Assembly (NCBI RefSeq): GCF_030064895.1
Contig: NZ_JASJEB010000021.1
Coordinates: 1-64,000, forward strand
Direction: 5' to 3'
Length of the DNA: 64,000 nt
DNA from: Crocosphaera sp.
GTDB taxonomy: Bacteria > Cyanobacteriota > Cyanobacteriia > Cyanobacteriales > Microcystaceae
The position numbers were made by a program, and so were the translations under genes. Shown piece after piece: positions 7,290 through 17,358 of this stretch (within the stretch, counting starts at the first letter, position 1; every line of letters begins with the position of its first letter). The notes beneath the pieces are model-generated. The model searched no databases. It saw nothing but the letters and a program-made list of their open reading frames with translations, and had not been told where the DNA came from.

Positions 7290-9836
7290 CTAGTTATTAG
7301 CTCCATTGGGATTATATTCTGCAATTTTAATCTCCACTGGCTTAACATCCCAGATTTCATTACAATATTCAGCAATGGTACGATCAGAGGAGAATTTACC
7401 CATTCTTGCAGAATTGAGAATAGACATTCTCGTCCAATTTTCCTGATCCCGATAAGCTTCACTAACGGCATCTTGACAGTCAACATAAGCTTGATAGTCA
7501 GCCATTAACATATACGGATCATCGGTCATTAACTGTTCCACAATGGGCCCGAATAACTCGCCGTCACCATGGCTAAAGTGGCCGCTAGAAATGCGATCAA
7601 TTACAGCCTTTAAGCTACCGTTGTTGTGGTAATACTCACTGGGAGAATAACCTTGGGCTTTGCGATCGTAAACTTCGTGAGCGGTTAAACCAAACAAGAA
7701 GAAGTTTTCTGGGTGTGCTTCTTCGCGGATCTCAATATTGGCCCCGTCTAAAGTCCCAATGGTTAAGGCTCCATTCATGGCAAACTTCATGTTACCGGTT
7801 CCAGACGCTTCTTTACCTGCGGTGGATATTTGTTCGGATAAATCAGCAGCAGGATAAACCCGTTGACCCAAAGAGACGTTAAAGTTGGGCATGAATACCA
7901 CTTTTAAGCGGCCTCGAACATCGGGGTCATTATTAACTACATCGGCCACAGCATTGATTAATTTAATGATTAATTTAGCCATGAAGTAACCCGGAGCAGC
8001 TTTCCCACCGAAGAGGAAGGTACGGGGAACATAGTCAGCGTTGGGGTTTTCTTTGATGCGGTTATAAAGGTTAATGATTTCGAGAACCATTAAATGCTGC
8101 CGTTTGTATTCGTGAATACGCTTGACCTGCACATCGAACATGGTGTTGGGGTCAATGTGAATATTACGATATTTCAGAAGATAATCGGCTAAACTCTGTT
8201 TATTTTGCTGTTTAATCTCTCGCCATTGTTTACGGAAGGCTGCATCATCGGCAAATTTTTCCAGTTTCCGCATTTCGTCGAGGTTTTTTAACCATCCAGC
8301 GCCAATTTTTTCGGTTACTAGAGCCGATAGTTTGGGGTTACTTAATAAGATCCAACGGCGAGGTGTGACACCATTGGTTTTATTAAAGAATTTCTCGGGC
8401 CAGAGTTTGGCAAAATGTTTGAGGGTGTCTTGTTTGAGTAACTCGGTATGTAAGGCGGCTACTCCATTGATAGCATGGGACCCTAAACAAGCTAGGTTAG
8501 CCATGCGGATCAATTTTTCTTCTCGTTCTTCAATTAAGGAAATGTTGGTGATTAAGTCATCATCACCGGCGAAATAAGTACGTTGATCTTCTAAGAAACG
8601 ATGATTTAATTCGTAGATGATTTCTAGATGTCTAGGAAGTAATTCACCAAAAATGCTCACTGGCCAGCGTTCTAAGGCTTCTGGCATTAAGGTATGATTG
8701 GTATAGGCTAGGGCGTTGGTGGTTATTTCCCAAGCTTTATCCCATTGATAATTATGTTTATCCATCAATAGGCGCATCAACTCAGCTACTGCTACGGCCG
8801 GGTGGGTGTCGTTGAGTTGTACGGCAACTTTATCAGCGAAGTGATCTAGGTTGTCGTGGTTGCGTAAGTGTATACGAATTAAGTCTTGTAGAGAGGCAGA
8901 AACGAAGAAATATTGTTGTTCTAGGCGTAATTTACGACCGGCTGGGGTGTTATCGTTGGGATAAAGAACTTTGGAGATGGTTTCTGCATCCATCTTTTCT
9001 TGTACGGCGCGATCGTAATGTCCGGCGTTGAAGGCTTCAAAGTTAAAGTTTTCGCTGGCCTCTGCTTTCCACAGTCTTAAAGGGTTAACGGTGTTGGTGT
9101 CGTACCCAGGAACAGGTGTATCATAGGGAACGGCTAAAATGGTGCGATCGGCTACCCAGAAGGTTTTGGGGTTACCGTTTTCGTCGTGGGTTTTCTCGGT
9201 GTGTCCCCCTAACTTGATTTCTACTGCATCGTCAGGACGGGCGATCTCCCAAGGGTTCTCGAACCTTAACCAGTTATCAGGAATCTCTACTTGCCAACCG
9301 TCTTGGATGGTTTGGTGGAAAATACCAAATTCATAACGGATACCATAACCAATGGCCGGCATGGCTAGGGAGGCTAAGGAGTCGAGGAAACAAGCAGCTA
9401 AACGACCTAAACCCCCATTGCCTAAACCGGGATCGGGTTCTTGTTCGATGATATCCTCAAAGTCAATTTTCATCTCCGTCATGATATCTTTCATGGTGTC
9501 ATATATTCCCAGGTTCACTAGGTTATTGCCTAAATGACGACCCATGAGAAACTCGGCGGAGAAATAAGAAACTATCTTAACTTCTTCTTTTTTGTAAGTT
9601 TCAATAGTTTTTAAGAAGCGATGTAGTAAGCGATCGCGGACTGTATAGGACAATGCCATATAATAGTCTCGCAAAGATGCTTTAGAACGATCAACCCCTT
9701 GAATATAAAAAAGCTGATCCAGAAACGCCCGTTTTAGGGTTTCTTTGTCCATTCCTGTACGATCATCTTCAATTTTAATGTTAGTCTTTTCGGGACTGGT
9801 GCTAGTGTTCTTGACTTTCGGCGTTAATGTACTCAT
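7290..9836 (-). CDS. glgP: Glycogen phosphorylase
   Basis: It releases glucose-1-phosphate from glycogen using phosphate and pyridoxal phosphate, feeding night-time carbon catabolism. Its 848 residues fit the family. The PLP-lysine region EASGTGNMKFAMNG and the following LDGANIEIREE are intact, as are the N-terminal GNGGLGRLAACFLDS and the substrate-site segment TNGVTPRRW. There is no frameshift. It is convergent with the kinase gene and has a long upstream gap (to 10164) that probably holds its promoter. Confidence 0.98.
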   Translation of the reverse strand: MSTLTPKVKNTSTSPEKTNIKIEDDRTGMDKETLKRAFLDQLFYIQGVDRSKASLRDYYMALSYTVRDRLLHRFLKTIETYKKEEVKIVSYFSAEFLMGRHLGNNLVNLGIYDTMKDIMTEMKIDFEDIIEQEPDPGLGNGGLGRLAACFLDSLASLAMPAIGYGIRYEFGIFHQTIQDGWQVEIPDNWLRFENPWEIARPDDAVEIKLGGHTEKTHDENGNPKTFWVADRTILAVPYDTPVPGYDTNTVNPLRLWKAEASENFNFEAFNAGHYDRAVQEKMDAETISKVLYPNDNTPAGRKLRLEQQYFFVSASLQDLIRIHLRNHDNLDHFADKVAVQLNDTHPAVAVAELMRLLMDKHNYQWDKAWEITTNALAYTNHTLMPEALERWPVSIFGELLPRHLEIIYELNHRFLEDQRTYFAGDDDLITNISLIEEREEKLIRMANLACLGSHAINGVAALHTELLKQDTLKHFAKLWPEKFFNKTNGVTPRRWILLSNPKLSALVTEKIGAGWLKNLDEMRKLEKFADDAAFRKQWREIKQQNKQSLADYLLKYRNIHIDPNTMFDVQVKRIHEYKRQHLMVLEIINLYNRIKENPNADYVPRTFLFGGKAAPGYFMAKLIIKLINAVADVVNNDPDVRGRLKVVFMPNFNVSLGQRVYPAADLSEQISTAGKEASGTGNMKFAMNGALTIGTLDGANIEIREEAHPENFFLFGLTAHEVYDRKAQGYSPSEYYHNNGSLKAVIDRISSGHFSHGDGELFGPIVEQLMTDDPYMLMADYQAYVDCQDAVSEAYRDQENWTRMSILNSARMGKFSSDRTIAEYCNEIWDVKPVEIKIAEYNPNGANN

Positions 9837-10164
9837 AAATGAATCCTTTTGGGGCTATGCAAAACTTTTCTATAGATTCCAATAGCAATCATGGCACCAT
9901 CAGCAATGGGTAAAGTATCAGGAAAAAAGTTAAAGTTTATTTTATTTCGATGCTTTAACTTTTACAGATTTCCTTAACTTATAATGTGTCGTGCTATATA
10001 GGCCAGCATATACTATTGTGAAGCGTAATTACGTGGTTTTAGTTACGCTTTCTTGACAATTGGGGTACCGTTTTTTGGATATAATTACAGTCTAATCATA
10101 GAATATAAACTTTATTTTTCTATATTTTCTTTAGCTTTATTTAAGGCAATCATTAATTAATGAT
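9837..10164. other. Intergenic region upstream of glgP with one hairpin
   Basis: No gene is seen. A perfect inverted repeat, AAGCGTAA (10021-10028) with TTACGCTT (10043-10050), could be a terminator of the pentapeptide gene or an operator upstream of glgP. The right part is simple A+T-rich DNA. Confidence 0.4.
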
Positions 10165-12513
10165 TTATTTATCATTTTTCAATAAACCGGTAAGACTTCC
10201 AATACCGATGGGAACAGCTATCCATCCAGATAGATTAAGAAGTCTAGCAAAATCTATATATCTAAAACCCCACTTGTTATTTTCACATTGCTGATCTTTA
10301 CATGGTAGATCAACAGGCCCGATAATGAAATTATAAGAAGGTTTCCAAAGTGTTGCAGCAAGATCGACCGGTAAGATCAGATCAGCACTTAACCAAGCTG
10401 CATCTCCCATTGGTAAACCTTCCTCTATTGTAAAAGGTTTTTCCTCTTTTTCCTCTTTTAAGTCTTTAAATACTACTGCTTTTTGATTCTTGGTAAAGAT
10501 AGTTGTTCCAAAGGTAAAACAAATTATCAGAATAATTAATATTCTCCAAGTTTCTGTCCCATAACCACTTAAGAATTTCCAAAGTTGATTCTTGTATAAT
10601 TCTAATATATTGAATATTTTTTCTTTGAATGTAGGTTTTATTCTTGCAAATAAAGTATATAAAACAACAGAAATTATTATAATAGCCACAAATCCTATTT
10701 TTTCGGCTATTAATAGAAATACTAGATATAGTATTATTAAGAGGCTCAACATTATTATTCTGATTAACAATAGTATTATATTGTTAAGCCATTGTATTTT
10801 CACTAATGAGTCAGGTAGTATTTTCTTGAAAATCTCTTCATTATATTTATCTTCTCGTTGACGATAAATTTCATTGGCTAAAGAGTCTTTTCCTAAATTC
10901 CGTGCAATCATTTCCAGTTGAATAAATGATCGTCGATTATAAGGCTCTATATTCTCTATAAAACTTTTCCAATATTTTATAGGTTGAAGTATTTCATATT
11001 TACAATTCTGTAAGTCAATATCTTTGGGAAAATTTGGTTCCATATCATCACTAAATCGAATCGTACTAAAATGAGTATTCTTTAAAAAAACCTTACCGTC
11101 AAACTTAGTTTCTTTAAGGTTTAATCGACTTTCTATTGTTGTACCTATTAAGTTTATTTCACTTAAAAACTGAGCGTTTCTAAATGAAGTATTTCCTCGT
11201 ACTAGACAATCAATAAAAATAAATTTTTTATTGAATATACAATCTTCAAAATCAATTTTTCCTTCAACAAATAATCCACTAAAATCAATCTCATCACGGT
11301 TATTTTTTTGATATCTATTATCGTTGTTGTCTCCTTCTTTTTTCTCTAAAAAACGACTTTTAATAAAAAAGGCATTTCTTATAAAATCAATAATCTCATC
11401 ACGGTCATTTTTTTGATATCTGTTATCGTTGTTGTCTCCTTCTTTTTTCTCTACAAAATGACTGTTAATAAAAAAGGCATTTCCTTTAATTGAACAACTG
11501 TTGAAATGTACAGTATTAGAGAAATAACAATGATTAAAAATTGCTACATTTTCAAAAATAGCTCCGGTAAAAATAACATTAGGTTCATTATCCTTATCAT
11601 TTTGCTCGTAGAATGTGGTCTTAGTAAAATTAGCAATTCCATCAAACTTACAATTGTTAAAATTAGCGATTTTATAAAAGTGAGAATCGAAAAAATCAGT
11701 TTTACCTTCAATAATTGTCTCAGCAAAAATAACATTTTCTTTAAAGTGGCAACCGCAAAATTTAACCCCCCGTTGAAATTTTGCTATAGTAAAATTAACT
11801 TTGTTATTAAATTGACATTCATTCGACTCTATTCTATTAATATCTGCTCCAATAAAATCAACAGAACCCATAAAAATAGCTGCTTTATTAACTCTTGCAT
11901 TTAAATTTAAAATATCATCAGTTTCGTCTTCTGCTCGAAAAACGAGCAACCCTGAAAATTTAGAATCATTAAAACTTACCAGTTTTAAAAATTTAACTCC
12001 TGGAAAGTAACAATCTGAATAAAACTGAGTAGATGCAAATGTCACTTTGTGCTTAAAAATAGTATTATGAAATTCAACTCTTTTCTGGAAAATGGTTGAC
12101 CTAAAACTAACTATATTCTCAAATAATGTTTCTTGATTGTTGTCCTTCCTACTGCAAAAAACTCCTTTTATAAGACAATCATAAAAAATTGCTTCTTTGA
12201 TAAATCTTGAACCATTGATAACTATGTTTTTATTAAATATTGAACAAGATAAATTGGCGGTATCATGAAATGTAGAACGAGATAAATTGACGTTTTCATG
12301 AAATATCGAACCAGATAAATTGACGTTTTCATGAAATGTCAAACCAGATAAATCCACTTCATTTTCAAAATCTGCATTAGTTATACTAATCCTATTTTTT
12401 ATGTCTTTGCTAGTTGATATTAATTTGCCAACAATAATCGAATTATTAATATCAATTTGTTTTCCTGCTTCAATATTTTTGATAATTTCTTCAGCTTTAA
12501 CTTTTGATTTCAT
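10165..12513 (-). CDS. Pentapeptide-repeat protein with C-terminal membrane segments
   Basis: 782 residues. Residues ~45-500 are degenerate pentapeptide repeats, with Phe/Leu at the central position every five residues (for example DLSGLTFHENVNLSGSIF), predicting a quadrilateral beta-helix. A helical stretch follows. There are then two adjacent membrane helices (res ~590-640), another near 665 (WRILIILIICFTFGTTIF) and a last one near 765 (GWIAVPIGIGSLTGLL). This layout suggests a membrane-anchored sensor or channel-like protein; the function is unknown. Residues ~375-445 contain a recent tandem duplication (see repeat). It is A+T-richer than its neighbours. Confidence 0.85.
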   Translation of the reverse strand: MKSKVKAEEIIKNIEAGKQIDINNSIIVGKLISTSKDIKNRISITNADFENEVDLSGLTFHENVNLSGSIFHENVNLSRSTFHDTANLSCSIFNKNIVINGSRFIKEAIFYDCLIKGVFCSRKDNNQETLFENIVSFRSTIFQKRVEFHNTIFKHKVTFASTQFYSDCYFPGVKFLKLVSFNDSKFSGLLVFRAEDETDDILNLNARVNKAAIFMGSVDFIGADINRIESNECQFNNKVNFTIAKFQRGVKFCGCHFKENVIFAETIIEGKTDFFDSHFYKIANFNNCKFDGIANFTKTTFYEQNDKDNEPNVIFTGAIFENVAIFNHCYFSNTVHFNSCSIKGNAFFINSHFVEKKEGDNNDNRYQKNDRDEIIDFIRNAFFIKSRFLEKKEGDNNDNRYQKNNRDEIDFSGLFVEGKIDFEDCIFNKKFIFIDCLVRGNTSFRNAQFLSEINLIGTTIESRLNLKETKFDGKVFLKNTHFSTIRFSDDMEPNFPKDIDLQNCKYEILQPIKYWKSFIENIEPYNRRSFIQLEMIARNLGKDSLANEIYRQREDKYNEEIFKKILPDSLVKIQWLNNIILLLIRIIMLSLLIILYLVFLLIAEKIGFVAIIIISVVLYTLFARIKPTFKEKIFNILELYKNQLWKFLSGYGTETWRILIILIICFTFGTTIFTKNQKAVVFKDLKEEKEEKPFTIEEGLPMGDAAWLSADLILPVDLAATLWKPSYNFIIGPVDLPCKDQQCENNKWGFRYIDFARLLNLSGWIAVPIGIGSLTGLLKNDK
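11281..11482 (-). repeat. Recent in-frame tandem duplication inside the pentapeptide gene
   Basis: Two ~100-bp direct copies (about 11281-11378 and 11383-11482) encode near-identical units containing EKKEGDNNDNRYQKN. They interrupt the pentapeptide register with a charged Asp/Asn loop. Their few differences point to a recent duplication, by slippage or unequal recombination. Confidence 0.8.
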
Positions 12514-12644
12514 GGCATTTGATTCTACTAAAATATTAAATCTGAAATTTAATATTATTATAGTTCTGATATAATGAAAAGGGCATTAAAATATATAAAT
12601 AAAGATAACAAAATCTTACAAAAAACGAGAATTAACTTAATAAA

Positions 12645-13316
12645 ATGAAAATCCTTTTAGTTGATGACGAAGCAGAATTAACCGAACCCCTATATCATGT
12701 TTTATCCCATGAAGGTTATAACGTAGATGTGGCCGATGATGGGCAAAAAGGCTATCAATTAGCTTTACAAAATACCTATGACCTGTTAATCTTAGATTGG
12801 ATGTTACCTGGTAAGCCAGGCCTGTCTATCTGCCAAGAACTGCGATCGCAAGGAAAAACCACCCCAGTCTTATTCCTTACAGCTAAAGACACCCTTGATG
12901 ATCGAGTAATGGGCTTGGATGCCGGTGCAGATGACTATTTAGTAAAGCCTTTTGAGTTAAGGGAACTAATGGCCAGGGTTAGAGCGTTGTTGCGCCGTTC
13001 TCCTGCTTTAGAAACAGTTCCCATAAACCACTTAAAAATAGCAGACTTGGAACTTGACCAAGATAATCAAGTCGCTTATCGTCAAGGCAGAATAATCAAT
13101 CTCTCCGATAAAGAAGTCAAACTATTGGCCTATTTGATGCAACATCCCCAACAATTATTAACCCATGAGCAAATCTATCAGTCCTTGTGGGAAGACCCCG
13201 AAAAACCCAGTAGTAACGTCCTAGCAGCCTTAATTCGTCTGCTGAGACGTAAAATTGAGGAAGAGGGCCCGTTAATTCACACGGTATATGGTAAAGGGTA
13301 TCGTTTCGGGGACTAA
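12645..13316 (+). CDS. OmpR/PhoB-family response regulator
   Basis: 223 residues. The receiver domain (res 1-~115) has acidic pair D7/D8, phospho-acceptor D51 (LLILDWMLPG), the FLTAKD Thr and the YLVKPF Lys. A winged-helix DNA-binding domain follows (res ~125-223, ending GKGYRFGD). No sensor kinase gene is adjacent, so its partner is elsewhere. Similar cyanobacterial regulators control metal or redox responses, but I cannot assign which one this is. Confidence 0.95.
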   Translation: MKILLVDDEAELTEPLYHVLSHEGYNVDVADDGQKGYQLALQNTYDLLILDWMLPGKPGLSICQELRSQGKTTPVLFLTAKDTLDDRVMGLDAGADDYLVKPFELRELMARVRALLRRSPALETVPINHLKIADLELDQDNQVAYRQGRIINLSDKEVKLLAYLMQHPQQLLTHEQIYQSLWEDPEKPSSNVLAALIRLLRRKIEEEGPLIHTVYGKGYRFGD

Positions 13317-13420
13317 TCATCAAAATTTTTTAGAAAAATGTAGGCAAAATTAATATTTTGTAATAAGATGAAAAGAATATATAGAATTGTAGTACCAAAA
13401 TAAAATAGGGGGTGAGGGAC

Positions 13421-13774
13421 ATGAAAACAATAGATAGACATCCCAACACCACAGTAGTGGACTTAAGCCAAGACATACTACTCCGTACTACTATCCCTTT
13501 AGACAACCATCCTGCTTTGCGCTCGGGGTTTGCAGGTTATCCTATGAACCCTCGCTGGAATATCAAAAAAGTTCGTGCTTGGAAAACTGGCCTTCGGTTA
13601 CGTCAAGCATTACAACAAGGTGACTTAATTATTCGTTCATCAGACTCGATGTTGGTTCCCAGTGACAAGGAGGAAGAAGGGATATGGGTGGATAAAACAC
13701 CTAATCAACCATATAAGTGGATATCTTGCGCTGAATGGGTAAAACAACTGTTGAAAAACTATCAAACTGTTTGA
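13421..13774 (+). CDS. Conserved hypothetical protein
   Basis: About 117 residues, not recognised. I chose ATG 13421 because AGGGGG lies 8 nt upstream; a GTG at 13412 is the alternative. The sequence is soluble, with basic and aromatic residues (NPRWNIKKVRAWKTGLRL) and a Trp-containing C-terminus. A strong hairpin follows the stop. It is downstream of the response regulator by about 100 bp on the same strand, but a separate ribosome site and gap make an operon uncertain. Confidence 0.65.
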   Translation: MKTIDRHPNTTVVDLSQDILLRTTIPLDNHPALRSGFAGYPMNPRWNIKKVRAWKTGLRLRQALQQGDLIIRSSDSMLVPSDKEEEGIWVDKTPNQPYKWISCAEWVKQLLKNYQTV

Positions 13775-13780
13775 TAAATG

Positions 13781-13799
13781 AGGTGGGAAAATCCCACCT
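13781..13799 (+). terminator. Hairpin terminator
   Basis: A perfect 8-bp stem, AGGTGGGA/TCCCACCT with an AAA loop, follows the stop of the 13421 gene and is followed by TTATTTATT. Confidence 0.65.
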
Positions 13800-13864
13800 T
13801 ATTTATTGATAAAATAGTTAACAGTCATGAGTTACCAGTTTTTTAGTCACCCAATAACTCAGTT

Positions 13865-15610
13865 TTAGTTAACAGTTTCTGCTAGTTGATGCTGTTTCCA
13901 TAAACGTTGATAAAGGCCGGATTGTTTGACTAACTGTTGATGTGTTCCCATTTGAACAATTTTTCCATAATCCATAACAAAAATACGATCAGTTTGTGCA
14001 GCAGCAGAGAGTTGATGAGAAATAAAGAAAACAGTTCTTTGTCTTCCTTGAGAAAGACTTTTAAGAATATTAGTAGCTGTTTTATTATCCACACTAGATA
14101 AAGCATCATCTAATATTAACACAGGAGAATTCATTAATAATGCTCTTGCTAGTGCAGTACGTTGTCTTTGTCCTCCAGACAAAGTAATTCCTCGCTCACC
14201 AACTATGGTCTCATACTGTTGAGGAAAATTCAAAACTTCGTTGTGAATCTCTGCTTGCTTAGCAGAAATTTCTGTTTCAAATTGTTCTTTTAAGGGATCA
14301 CCATAGCGAAGATTATTTAGGATAGTAGTACTAAATAAAAAGCTATCTTGAGGAACATAAGCTATGATCTTTCTTAAATTATTTAGCTTTAATTCTGTAA
14401 TATCATAACCATCAATAAATAGCTGTTCTTGATCAATATCTAATAAACGAGTAAGACTATTCGCTAAAGTTGTTTTTCCTGAACCAATAGAACCAACAAC
14501 TGCAATGATTTCTCCTGGTTCGATCACAAAATTAATATCTTGAATAGCTGGTTTTTGTTCTCCTGGATAAGTGTAGTTTAAATTTTGAGCAATTATTTTT
14601 CCTTCTATAGATTCTATATCTAAAGCAAAACTATTAACTGAATTTTTTATTTTTGGTTCCGTTGTAAAGATAGCTTCTACTCGATCAACACTCACTTCAC
14701 CTTGTTGATAAGCTGTAATAGTAAAACCTAGTAAAGCAGTGGGAAACACTAATCTTTCTACTAAAATAAGTAAAGCAATAAAATCTCCAATACTAATAAT
14801 TCCTTGAGTAATGGAAGAACTGCCAAAAGCTAACAGTATTAAGAGACTAATATATGATAACCCTTCGATTAAAGGGAATAAAAAGTTACGAGTTTTAGCT
14901 ATTTCTAAATTTGCCCGAAGAAGCTGACGATTTTTCTCAGCGAATGCTCGTTTTTCATTCTCTTCCTGAGCATAAATTTTAATTAAAGAAATACCACTCA
15001 TATCTTCTTGAATAAGTTGACTGATATCAGATAGCTTCTCTTGTATATTTAATTGTTGTATCTGTAATTTTTTGCTAAATACCTGTACCGCAATTAACAT
15101 GACAGGATACACAGCTACAGCCAATAAACTTAAGCGTACATTAATGCTTAACATGACAGGAAGAGTTAACCCGTAAGCAAAAATAGTATTGGCTAAACTG
15201 AGTAAAGCAAAACCTACCAGACGACGTACATTGTCCACGTCGCTAGTTGCACGGTTAATTAAGTCTCCTGACGTATTTCTAGAAAAATAAGCAGGTTCTA
15301 GAGTCAATAAATGCTCAAAGATGCCTTGTTTGAGACTGAACTCCACATCTCGCCCCACCCCAAAAAGTGAAAGACGAGAAAACATTCTAATTACCCAGGA
15401 AATAGAAGCTAAAATGATTATCAAGATAACCACACCTAAAATTCCTTGGAAAGTGAATGATTGTCTCAAATTATCAACATTATCTCGGATGAGGAGGGGA
15501 ATATACACTCCCAACCCATTAACCACCAATAAGGCGACCATCCCTAAGATAACATTACGCCAATGGGGGCGAAGATAAGTAATCAGTTGTTGCAGTCTTG
15601 AAAGTGTCAT
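13865..15610 (-). CDS. ABC exporter, fused membrane and ATPase domains (MsbA/MdlB-like)
   Basis: A half-transporter of 581 residues. Residues ~1-310 carry six membrane helices of the exporter type. The ATPase domain (res ~335-575) has Walker A GSIGSGKTT, signature LSGGQRQR, Walker B VLILDDALSS and switch ISHQLSAA. It would act as a homodimer, or as a heterodimer with a partner not present here. The substrate cannot be told; lipids, drugs or peptides are typical for the family. Confidence 0.93.
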   Translation of the reverse strand: MTLSRLQQLITYLRPHWRNVILGMVALLVVNGLGVYIPLLIRDNVDNLRQSFTFQGILGVVILIIILASISWVIRMFSRLSLFGVGRDVEFSLKQGIFEHLLTLEPAYFSRNTSGDLINRATSDVDNVRRLVGFALLSLANTIFAYGLTLPVMLSINVRLSLLAVAVYPVMLIAVQVFSKKLQIQQLNIQEKLSDISQLIQEDMSGISLIKIYAQEENEKRAFAEKNRQLLRANLEIAKTRNFLFPLIEGLSYISLLILLAFGSSSITQGIISIGDFIALLILVERLVFPTALLGFTITAYQQGEVSVDRVEAIFTTEPKIKNSVNSFALDIESIEGKIIAQNLNYTYPGEQKPAIQDINFVIEPGEIIAVVGSIGSGKTTLANSLTRLLDIDQEQLFIDGYDITELKLNNLRKIIAYVPQDSFLFSTTILNNLRYGDPLKEQFETEISAKQAEIHNEVLNFPQQYETIVGERGITLSGGQRQRTALARALLMNSPVLILDDALSSVDNKTATNILKSLSQGRQRTVFFISHQLSAAAQTDRIFVMDYGKIVQMGTHQQLVKQSGLYQRLWKQHQLAETVN

Positions 15611-15689
15611 AAACTCAATAATCTATTGTTTGGAGAAAAAACCAATGCTACTTGAATAAGCTTGAAAAGTTGATGAAATAGGCAGTGTA

Positions 15690-15745
15690 GGAAGTTTGGG
15701 AAGGGTAGGAAATGTGGGAAGATTAGAAACAATATTAATATTATG
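15690..15745. repeat. Dispersed GGGAAG repeat, copy A
   Basis: GGAAGTTTGGGAAGGGT units lead into GAAACAATATTAATATT. The same composite occurs at 23658-23720, also in an intergenic gap. Probably an STRR-type cyanobacterial repeat. Confidence 0.65.
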
Positions 15746-15767
15746 TTAATCTTCTTATCATATCTTA

Positions 15768-15800
15768 ATAAAAAAAAGAATCGTTGACCTTCAACGATTC
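15768..15800 (-). terminator. Rho-independent terminator of desA
   Basis: A perfect 10-bp stem, GAATCGTTGA (15778-15787) with TCAACGATTC (15791-15800). On the minus strand it is followed by a run of T residues. It lies 40 bp past the desA stop. Confidence 0.85.
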
Positions 15801-15840
15801 TCGTAAAGCGTTCAAATGAACTATCTAAGACAAGAAAAGA

Positions 15841-16890
15841 TTATTTCTTACTGTTATAATATTGTGAAAAGCTTTGATAATTTGTCTCAGGGTGATATAG
15901 ATGACACTGACTGGTGATTTCATCCATTAGAGGCCAAGAAAAGCGTAATTCACACAAATAATCACCCCAATTGTCTTTTAAACTTTTATGAGCCATTCTT
16001 AAATTGTAACTTGGTATTCCCGTAGAAACGTGGTGGGGAATATGAACATTAATGTCATGACACAAAATTTCCACCCAACGAGGATAGTCACAATGGACAG
16101 TACCACATAATTGAGCTTCCGCTTCGTTCCAATCTGCTTCTTTTTTAAAAGGAATGTTAGGGACAGTATGATGGACTATGGTAAAGGTACTCATCCAAAA
16201 ATGGAACACTAACCAAGGTAATAACCAAAACTTAACCACACCCCATATTCCCAGTGTAGCGAAGGCAATGGGAAAAGCAATAACAGCAGCAACAATAACT
16301 ACTAAAGAAGAAAAGCGAATTTGTTCTCTTTCTTTTCCCTCAAATGTAGTCCAGTCGAAGTGCATTTTAGCCCAATGTACCACAGAACCAAGCCACCAAA
16401 AACGACCTCTTAACTGCTGATAACCCCACTTTTCAAAAGCAGAAAAAGTTTCGTAAAAATCGGGCATAAAAGGGTCCCAAGCGTTATCAACATCTAATTT
16501 GTTTGTATGTTTATGATGATGATTGTGGAGAATGCGCCAACCATGAAAAGGGTAAAACAGTGGCAATAAAATAGTATGTCCAACGAAATCATTAACCCAA
16601 TTATTATTAGAAAAAGAACGATGACCACAATCATGGCCAATGACGAATAACCCCGTCATCGCTGTTCCTGTAAATGCCCATAAAATCGGCAATAAATACC
16701 AAGGAGAAACGGCCAAAGCAGCCCATCCTAAAGCTACCATAGAAATGGTAAGAATCACCTTAAACCAGGCTTTACGAGGATTTTTAACAAAGACCTCTGC
16801 CGGTAAAGTTTTGAGAATGTCACGTAACCGAATATTTTCATCCAGTTGAGGAGAAACAGACGGTTGAGACTGAGTGAGCAGTGTTGTCAT
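15841..16890 (-). CDS. desA: Delta-12 acyl-lipid desaturase DesA
   Basis: A membrane di-iron enzyme that puts a second double bond at delta-12 of glycerolipid acyl chains, important for cold acclimation, with electrons from ferredoxin. About 349 residues, with three histidine boxes: HDCGH, HNHHHKH-type (HNHHH), and HIPHH near the C-terminus. Four membrane helices lie between and before the boxes. It is closest to cyanobacterial DesA (TFTIVHHT, NGTVHCDYPRWVE-like segments). I chose Met12 of the longer ORF (MTTLLTQ, 16890) because the upstream 11 residues are not family-like. Confidence 0.92.
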   Translation of the reverse strand: MTTLLTQSQPSVSPQLDENIRLRDILKTLPAEVFVKNPRKAWFKVILTISMVALGWAALAVSPWYLLPILWAFTGTAMTGLFVIGHDCGHRSFSNNNWVNDFVGHTILLPLFYPFHGWRILHNHHHKHTNKLDVDNAWDPFMPDFYETFSAFEKWGYQQLRGRFWWLGSVVHWAKMHFDWTTFEGKEREQIRFSSLVVIVAAVIAFPIAFATLGIWGVVKFWLLPWLVFHFWMSTFTIVHHTVPNIPFKKEADWNEAEAQLCGTVHCDYPRWVEILCHDINVHIPHHVSTGIPSYNLRMAHKSLKDNWGDYLCELRFSWPLMDEITSQCHLYHPETNYQSFSQYYNSKK

Positions 16891-17358
16891 GAATAAGTTA
16901 ATGATAGTACAAATTTTCAACAAGAGAGTGAGTTACGGGATTTTCCCATTGCAAAACCCTTACAATTACTCCCATAACCCAAAATACGGGTAAAAAAGAT
17001 AATATTCCCCGTAACATAACTTTAATAGTTATATCACATCATCAGGGACATAGGACAAATTTAGAATTTAGAATTTAAAATTTAGAATTGAAATAGGCTG
17101 ATTCATAAGTATTCTGATGTTACTTTCTAGATGTTAGCTGAAAAGTGAAATATTAATTTTATTATTTAAAGATAAGAACCAAAGTTTGAAACAGTTATCA
17201 ATAGATAAAAACAGATATGTATATCAAGAAAATCCTTGTCACATTTTTTAAAGAGTCAAAGAGACTAAAAACAGTTAAAATAGAAAAAGTCACTCATGAT
17301 CTGACTAAGAAATGTAGAAAAAAAAGCCAGATTAGTACCGCATATAGTATTTATTGCA
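16891..17358. other. Intergenic region between divergent desA and sir
   Basis: It holds both promoters by position. AATTTAGA units repeat around 17058-17090. A 60-codon ORF (17217-17399) overlaps the sir start and looks spurious. Nothing else is recognised. Confidence 0.5.
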
